A DNA stretch of 64,000 bases, taken from assembly GCA_018894105.1 (NCBI GenBank), contig CM032125.1, positions 1,178,001 to 1,242,000 of the forward strand, in the 5' to 3' direction. A program made the translations under genes and the position numbers. Under the pieces are notes generated by a model that saw nothing but the letters and a program-made list of their open reading frames with translations, had not been told where the DNA came from and searched no databases. Positions within the stretch are counted from its first letter, which is position 1. Each line of letters starts with the position of its first letter. This DNA is from Jacaranda mimosifolia (lineage: Eukaryota; Streptophyta; Magnoliopsida; Lamiales; Bignoniaceae). Below, piece after piece: positions 58,011 through 64,000 of this stretch.

Positions 58011-60270
58011 TCAAATTCTCCATATATGCTTGAGACAAACTTGCAGGGCATCATTTCCCCAACTTTTGTGTTCCTCTTGTATACACTTGGCCGACTCCAC
58101 AAGAGATGTATTCCGATCATCAACCTCAATCAGTTCAAGTGTTGGACTTTCTCCTATACCATCTGGAATCTCTCTTAGATCACGACGACAAAGCATCAGG
58201 CACTTGAGGTTTGGGAAGTGGCTGCTTTCTATTATCCAATGTTTGAGCTCTGAATTGTCAATTAGCAGAAATTTCAGCTTCGGACATTTGTCCTTCACTT
58301 GTTTCCCATTTGTTGCCAAAACAAGCATTATATGTTAGTTTAAGCACTTCAAGAATAGGTAAAGAACCAACAATGTTTGACATATCCGTCCAATGAAGTA
58401 TCTCACCCTCCAAGGTTAACATTTTTAGCGTCCTAGGAAAAACAAGATTAAACTTTCTCTTGTAAGGACAATATGTATGTACCTCCAACTTTAGCTCTTT
58501 GAGTTGATCCAGACATACAAGATTGTCTAGGCGACTATCTTCAAAATATTCGTCTCCAGCACATCCAGGATAACAGATTCCAAATTTCTATATATTTGGA
58601 ATCATTTTCAGGATCTCTTCACTGCATTGGAAATCAGTTATTCTCGAGAGTGTTTGCAGGTTTTTGAGAGCAAAAGTTGGAGCTCCTTCTAGAATATTGG
58701 GTAAGGGACCATAAAATATTAGATGCCGTAATTGTGGCATCCGCCAAATTTCCAATGGCAAATGTGCACATCCATTTATCACTAAGGTTTGAAGATTTTG
58801 AAGGTTTAATATGGACGGAGAAAGAACCAATGGTGTTGCAGCAAAAGCAAGGTACCGTAAATGAAATAGCTCAAATGCTTCATCATTGAGTAATTCAATT
58901 CTGAACATTATTGACGATGTTTCCATTTTAGAATGTTCCACATTCAATACCCTCAGCAATCTACAATTATCACAAAAGTCCACTGATGTTCTAGTATACT
59001 TGAAATATAGAATAGTACGGATGGTTGGGCATACTTGTACATAAGCCATCGCACATCAGACAAAGCAATACTTACGCGGCGCTGATTTTTTGTGTTTTTT
59101 TATTCTTTATGAACTGCTCATCATTTGTACCACTGATAGACAAATTTACATTTTTTCCGATATTTGCCCATGAATATCGAGTCTTACTAACCGTGGATAG
59201 AAGCCCTGCAATCAAGACAATTGCAAGGGGCAGCCCTCTGCAGCTACTTGCAATCATCTTTCCAATGGTTTCCAATTCAGAAGGACAATTTTCTTGTGGA
59301 AAGACCTTTTGCTGAAGCAAGTTCCAACTTTGATCTGCATCCAAGATATGCATCTCATGAAGTGGGCTAGAGGACTTGGGATAAGTAGCCACATCAAAAA
59401 GCCTTTGTGGTTAAAATGATTCGACTTCCCTTAGAGTCATCAAGAAATATCATCTGTTCATCATCCCATGCTTTTGTATTCCATGCATCATCCATTACAA
59501 TGAGATACCTCCTACCCTTTAAGTGTCGGTACACACTCCGTACCATTGATCTAATGCTCCGTCCAGATCCTTCTAATTTGATGGAATCTTGGAGTCCTGA
59601 AAGAATTTTTTCTGTACTATAATCTTGAGATACTATGACAAAACCACGGATTTGAAAGTATTCCATAGATAATGGATCATCGTAGGCATTTCTAGTAAGA
59701 GTACTCTTGCCAATGCCTCCCATATTGAAGATTGGAATGACTAGTTTGGATGATTGTCCAAAAGCAGAGCCTTTATTGCCATCAAGTCTTTGTCAAAACC
59801 AACAATAGCATCTTTGTAGGTGCAATTGGCCTTGATGGTGAAGCAGCAATTGAAGAATATGCACTGAGTTGCACATCTTTGGTTTTGGTGCTATTCTTGA
59901 TCTCCATCACCTTTCCCCTGATTGAATTAATTTCCTTTATAACTTAGTTCAACTCGTTAAAATCACAATGAAGCATAACATGACTTCCAGGTCCTGCACT
60001 AGAATTCAAGGTATTATGATATAGCGTAATTTGATCGGACATACCAAATCCAATAATATCTCCTGCTTCATTTGCCAGATCTCTAATTCGCGCTTCCAAA
60101 TTGTTGGCTTTCTCTGGAAAATCCTCAAGAAAAGCTCACAAGAAGGTAATGAAATCATAGATGAACATAAGTTGTTGTTTGTCATGAGGAGAAATGGGAC
60201 ATTGATCATAATGATGATGGAGTAATTTATCTATGGTTTGTGCTAGTGAAACTAGAGCAGCATAAGCCAT
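58011..60270 (-). pseudogene. NLR pseudogene, nearly full length
   Basis: Begins with the family start MAYAALVSLAQTIDK at 60270 and ends near HIWRI* at 58011. Recognisable parts: coiled coil (60270-59950), GGIGKST P-loop (59700-59723), RRYLIVMDD kinase-2, GSRIILTT (about 59410-59435), GLPLAI (about 59230-59247), and most of the LRR. Lesions: TGA stop at 60136-60138, TAA at 59944-59946, frameshifts near 59790 and 59400 (one extra base after GSRIILTT), and a deletion at about 59085-59110 that removes roughly 125 codons covering RNBS-D and the MHD-type motif; more stops follow in the LRR near 58585 and 58260. It cannot make a working receptor; a truncated or regulatory transcript is not excluded. 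Confidence 0.92.
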
Positions 60271-60484
60271 CTCCGATCACACAAAAAGTATTACAAGTTA
60301 ATACACAAATCAAAATGGAGGAAGAATAAAGACAGGCTTAAGAGAGTACGAGGGAGAAATTAAAAAGATAAAGAAATTTAGATGGAGAACTGATTGACGA
60401 TCAATATACCAACATGAAAGAGAAGGTTTTGAGTTTTCTCATTTACACACAACCTCTAATTATTAATAAAGTCTTGTGAAATTG

Positions 60485-60532
<48 letters not shown>

Positions 60533-60535
60533 TCT
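60271..60535 (-). promoter_or_regulatory. Leader/promoter of the NLR pseudogene
   Basis: Retains the conserved leader motif 'gatcaatatacca' (60394-60407) and the promoter segment 'agtcttgtgaaattgctct' (60470-60488), ending in a (CT)n(AT)n repeat. Confidence 0.5.
60485..60531. repeat. (CT)n(AT)n compound microsatellite
   Basis: About 13 CT units joined to about 10 AT units, paralogous to 7970-8032. Confidence 0.9.
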
Positions 60536-61370
60536 AGCCAAAATCAATTCATACCAATTAGATCCATTTGAATAAAATATTACTGAGCAAGTTGAAATAA
60601 ATGAAACGTAAATTTACAACAAAGGCAAAAAAGACTATTTATCAAAAAGGGAAAATGACATCTATATACAAGAATTAATATGCCAAAATGAGAAATTAAG
60701 AAAAGCGTAAACGTATAGCTTTCTGCCTCCCAATTTTTGTTCTATTATCAAATGATCATTTTTCATCATCAAATATAGATATCCTTTTTTTTTTTTTTTC
60801 AATTGAATATCTTGAACATGTCCCTTATGTAAGCCAGCAATATAATTTTTCATAAGAGTGAGAAAATGCAAGACCAAACGCATAGTTGTTAGCAGTGGAC
60901 CCAGGCCTTGTGTATAATACTTGTTCTTATATGAAAGTCATAGTAAAATTACATAGTTTGATGATTAATAACTGAATAAAAAAATGAGCAACTGAAGCCC
61001 GTGAAAATTTCACTTCGAAAGGTCCAAAAAGAAATTTGGAAATATAGTTTATAGATTAATTCTTCAGACGATACTAACACAATATATTGAAAGAAACACC
61101 TGACATGAAGTTAGTCATTCCTATTTATAAAGTATGAGTATCCTCTCAAGAAAAGGAGAAGTGCTATTGTTTTGAAATGCAAGTAAAATAATGTTGTGCG
61201 AGAAATGTAAATATTACTTTTTCTCATCCAACTATGAGAACTACTTGAGAAAGTCATCCAATACAACTGGGATACAAACTTGATGAAGTACGAGCTAAAG
61301 AGTTTGACGTAAATCTATCCAAAAAAAAAAAAAAGAAAAAAAATTGGAATTTGCAGTTAAACCATTAACA
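60536..61370. other. AT-rich intergenic DNA, nothing recognised
   Basis: Separates the pseudogene promoter from the 3' flank of NLR-C. No feature is supported beyond short homopolymers. Confidence 0.5.
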
Positions 61371-61715
61371 CTTCAAATATTGTCCATGGAAACAGATATC
61401 CCTCCACCCTCCGCTTTTTGAGTTTGAATATATACTGATCAGCTCATCATCAACAATGGTCAAAAACTCTGAAAACTCTAACAGACAAGAATCAAACAAG
61501 AGAACATATTCATATCAGTGACGACTAGAACAGAAATGCTTCCCGAGAAAAATTTAAGATTGTAGAGTTAAGTCAGGAAGAACAGTGAATGATGGTTTAA
61601 ATACTTGCTGAATTGTAATTTCTATGAAATTAAGTTACTAGATAAAGACTTGAATAATTGTTAACTTTTAGGTTGAAGGGTTGTGTAGTCTCTAACCTGA
61701 TTGGAAGTAGAGGAA
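61371..61715 (-). other. NLR-C 3' flank
   Basis: Very close to the NLR-B flank (28140-28464), including 'attgtccatggaaacagata' at 61378 and the putative intron signals. Confidence 0.6.
61469..61696 (-). other. Putative 3'-UTR intron of NLR-C
   Basis: Donor AATCAG|GTTAGAGA about 20 bases after the stop; acceptor GTTTTCAG|AG 228 bases on. Same arrangement as NLR-B. Confidence 0.5.
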
Positions 61716-64000
61716 TCACTTTCTCCACGTATCACCTACACGTACTTCAAGGGCATCATTTCCCCAACTCTTTTGTTCCTCTTTTATCCTTTTGGCCGAG
61801 CTGAGAAGAAATTGATTCAAGGCATCGACCTCAATGAGTTCAAGAGTTGGAATTTCTCCAATATCAATTGGAATCTCACATAGAAGCCAACAGCGATAAA
61901 GCACCAGGTGTTTGAGGCTCGGAAAGTGGCTACTTTCAGTTATCCATTGCTCAACATTTGAATCTTCAATTAGAAGAAATTTCAGCTGTGGAAATTCTCC
62001 TTCACTTGTTTCCCATTTGTCTCCATGGCAAGCATAACGACTTAGTTTAAGTACTTGAAGATTAGGCAATGAACCAACAATATTCGATATATCTTTCCAA
62101 GGAAGTCCCCAACCTACTAACTTTAACTTTTTCAGGGTTGTTGGAAAAACAGGATTAACCTTTCCCTGAAAAAGATTGAAATATACCTCTAATTTTAGCT
62201 TTTCAAGTTGACACAGATGCACAAGATTATCAAAGTGAATGTCTTGAACATATTCCTCTGTCCTATAAATGATTCCCAATTTCTTCAAGTTTGGAATCAT
62301 TTCCAAGATCTCTTCAGTACATTTGAAATCTTGTACTCCAGAAAGTGTTTGCAGGATTTCTAAAGGAAATGTTGGAGCTCCTTCAGGAATATCGGGCAAG
62401 GGACCAATAAATATTAGATGCCTTAATTGTGGCATCCTCCAAATTTCTATCGGAAAATGTACCTGGAGGTACCCGCCAATTGCCTGTTGAATGATTAAGG
62501 TTTGAAGATTCTGAAGGTTTAACATGGATGGAGGAATAACAAATTCTACTCCAGAAGTGAAAGCAAGGTACCTTAAATGAATTAGCTCAAATACTTCAGT
62601 AGGAAACTCAGAAATTATGAACCATCGAAAATAATTAGTAGGATATACCACATCCAATACCCTGAGCAATCTAAATTTTCCAAAAGAGCTTAGTGAACTT
62701 CCATCAATGGGGAAGCATATAATAGTATGGATGGTTGAGCAATAAATGTTTTCAAGCCTAATCAGATGAGAAAGGGCAATACTTATGCGGTGCTGGTGTT
62801 TTGTGCTTTCAATTATAGAATTTTTGAAAGCATACCCACCCGTAACATTTAGAAAAAACTTCTCTTCCTTTGCTTTTCTTATGCACAAGTCCCGCACTAC
62901 ATCATGGATGCTGCAACTTTTGATTTTGCCATTAGTCTTCCTTCTATTGACCAAAACAAGACTTCTTTTCACGAGATCCTCCACATACTTTTCTGCCACC
63001 TCCTCAAAACATGTAGATTCACTAGGTTTCAAAAAACCTTCAGCCACCCATAACTTGATGAGTTTGGAGATACGAATTTCATAATCTTCTTTAAAGCCTC
63101 CCATATATAGGAAACAGGGTCTCAAATGATGAGGCAAGTGAATGTAACTTAAAGATATTATCTTTGCAGACAGCTCCTCATTTGCAGTGTTGATAGCTGA
63201 ACTTACGTTTTTTGCAATATTCTCCCAGGATTCTTGAGTCTTATTGACAGTGGACAAGAGTCCTGCAATTACAACGATTGCAAGAGGCAGTCCTTTACAG
63301 CTTCTTGCAATTGACTTTCCAATAGTTTTCAATTCACGAGGACAATTTTCTTTTCCAAACACCTTCTGCTGAAGCAAATTCCAACTCTGATTTGCATCCA
63401 TGAAGCGCATCTCATGAAGAGGGCTAGAAGAGTCAGGATAAGCAGCCACATCAAGTAGCCTTGTGGTTAAAATGATTCGACTCCCATTATGGTCATCAGG
63501 GAATATCATCTTTACATCATCCCAAACCTTTGTACTCCATATATCATCCATCACAATGAGAAATCTCCTGCCCTTTAATCCTTTGTACACAAGTTCTTGT
63601 ATTGATTCATTGCTTTGTCCAGATCTTTCTGCTTTTGTGGAAACTTGGAGGCTTGACATAATTTCTTGTTCACTATAATGTTGTGATACTATGACCCAAG
63701 CACGAATATCAAAGTGTTCCACAGTTAATAGATCATCATAGGCATTTCTAGCAAGAGTAGTTTTGCCAATACCTCCCATGCCGAAGATTGGTATGACTTG
63801 GAGTTTGGATGATTCTCCACATAATCGAGCCTTTATTGCCATCAAGTCGTCATCAAAACCAACCATGGTGCCATTTTTTCTGGTGGGTGCAATTAGCCTC
63901 GATGATGAAGTACCACCAAAAGAATACCCACTACTGTGCTGCACATCTTCGGCTGTGGTGATATTCTTGATCTGCATTGCCTCTTTCGCCACTTTTTTCA
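61716..64000 (-). CDS. NLR-C: CC-NB-ARC-LRR immune receptor, 5' end outside window
   Basis: At least 760 codons, open to the window edge; the true start lies beyond 64000, because the edge reads KKVAKEAMQIKN, equivalent to residues 105-116 of NLR-B. Counting from 63992: P-loop GMGGIGKTT 71-79, kinase-2 LIVMDD 145-150, RNBS-B GSRIILTTR 170-178, GLPLAI 234-239, RNBS-D LRPCFLYMGGF 290-300, SIHDVVRD 361-368, then leucine-rich repeats and the family tail ending VGDTWRK. All nucleotide-binding motifs are intact, so a functional receptor is likely. It is closest to NLR-B by eye, including an almost identical 3' flank, suggesting these two are the youngest duplicates. It belongs to the same R1-like group; specificity is unknown. 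Confidence 0.94.
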   Translation of the reverse strand, partial: KKVAKEAMQIKNITTAEDVQHSSGYSFGGTSSSRLIAPTRKNGTMVGFDDDLMAIKARLCGESSKLQVIPIFGMGGIGKTTLARNAYDDLLTVEHFDIRAWVIVSQHYSEQEIMSSLQVSTKAERSGQSNESIQELVYKGLKGRRFLIVMDDIWSTKVWDDVKMIFPDDHNGSRIILTTRLLDVAAYPDSSSPLHEMRFMDANQSWNLLQQKVFGKENCPRELKTIGKSIARSCKGLPLAIVVIAGLLSTVNKTQESWENIAKNVSSAINTANEELSAKIISLSYIHLPHHLRPCFLYMGGFKEDYEIRISKLIKLWVAEGFLKPSESTCFEEVAEKYVEDLVKRSLVLVNRRKTNGKIKSCSIHDVVRDLCIRKAKEEKFFLNVTGGYAFKNSIIESTKHQHRISIALSHLIRLENIYCSTIHTIICFPIDGSSLSSFGKFRLLRVLDVVYPTNYFRWFIISEFPTEVFELIHLRYLAFTSGVEFVIPPSMLNLQNLQTLIIQQAIGGYLQVHFPIEIWRMPQLRHLIFIGPLPDIPEGAPTFPLEILQTLSGVQDFKCTEEILEMIPNLKKLGIIYRTEEYVQDIHFDNLVHLCQLEKLKLEVYFNLFQGKVNPVFPTTLKKLKLVGWGLPWKDISNIVGSLPNLQVLKLSRYACHGDKWETSEGEFPQLKFLLIEDSNVEQWITESSHFPSLKHLVLYRCWLLCEIPIDIGEIPTLELIEVDALNQFLLSSAKRIKEEQKSWGNDALEVRVGDTWRK

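Overview
This is AT-rich plant nuclear DNA. The coding content is a cluster of coiled-coil NB-ARC-LRR (NLR) immune receptor genes, all on the minus strand, set in a dense layer of plant transposons. The NLRs resemble the R1 / 'putative late blight resistance protein homolog' group, which is known from asterids (Solanaceae, Lamiales). The N-terminal MAYA(A/S)LVSL start, the short coiled coil without the large Solanaceae N-terminal extension, and the SIHDLVRDLC motif suggest an asterid, perhaps Lamiales. That assignment is inference from family memory, not a search.

NLR content, left to right: NLR-A (1865-4654, intact, with an altered C-terminus); a start-codon relic split by a CACTA mini-transposon (5944-6460); an LRR C-terminal relic (19048-19345); NLR-B (28465-31059, intact); an LRR relic (52529-53251); a nearly full-length NLR pseudogene (58011-60270) with stops, frameshifts and a deleted ARC2 block; and NLR-C (61716 to beyond 64000, cut by the window edge). 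Each copy carries recognisable shared flanks: a CT-rich 5' leader upstream, and a downstream region with a conserved putative 3'-UTR intron. The cluster therefore grew by tandem segmental duplication and was later broken up by transposons.

Transposons can be delimited unusually well because paralogous blocks provide 'empty sites'. They include: a copia solo LTR with a GACTT duplication (5039-5718); a 2.5-kb tandem duplication (7540-10080 and 10080-17780), whose second copy is inflated by a hAT element that itself contains a 3.0-kb gypsy-type LTR, plus two Tourist-like MITEs; a second hAT (18106-19039); a truncated copia element with gag and primer-binding site (19927-20977); a 2.7-kb gypsy-type solo LTR (22091-24826); a tRNA-type SINE (31826-31960); a Pack-MULE with captured O-methyltransferase sequence (34905-37075); further hAT and Mutator-like insertions (37768-38984, 39665-40596); a CACTA MITE nested in a relative of itself (42793-43717); a Helitron relic (from 45176); a CACTA transposase fragment (46861-48010); a copia element with both LTRs (49849-51824); and a 1.5-kb solo LTR (54582-56080).

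No tRNA, rRNA, CRISPR or bacterial-type features were seen. The two complete NLRs and NLR-C look functional by motif content. The strongest candidates for something new are the OMT-carrying Pack-MULE, the frame-shifted C-terminal extension of NLR-A, and the NLR leader and 3'-UTR intron conserved across living and dead copies.
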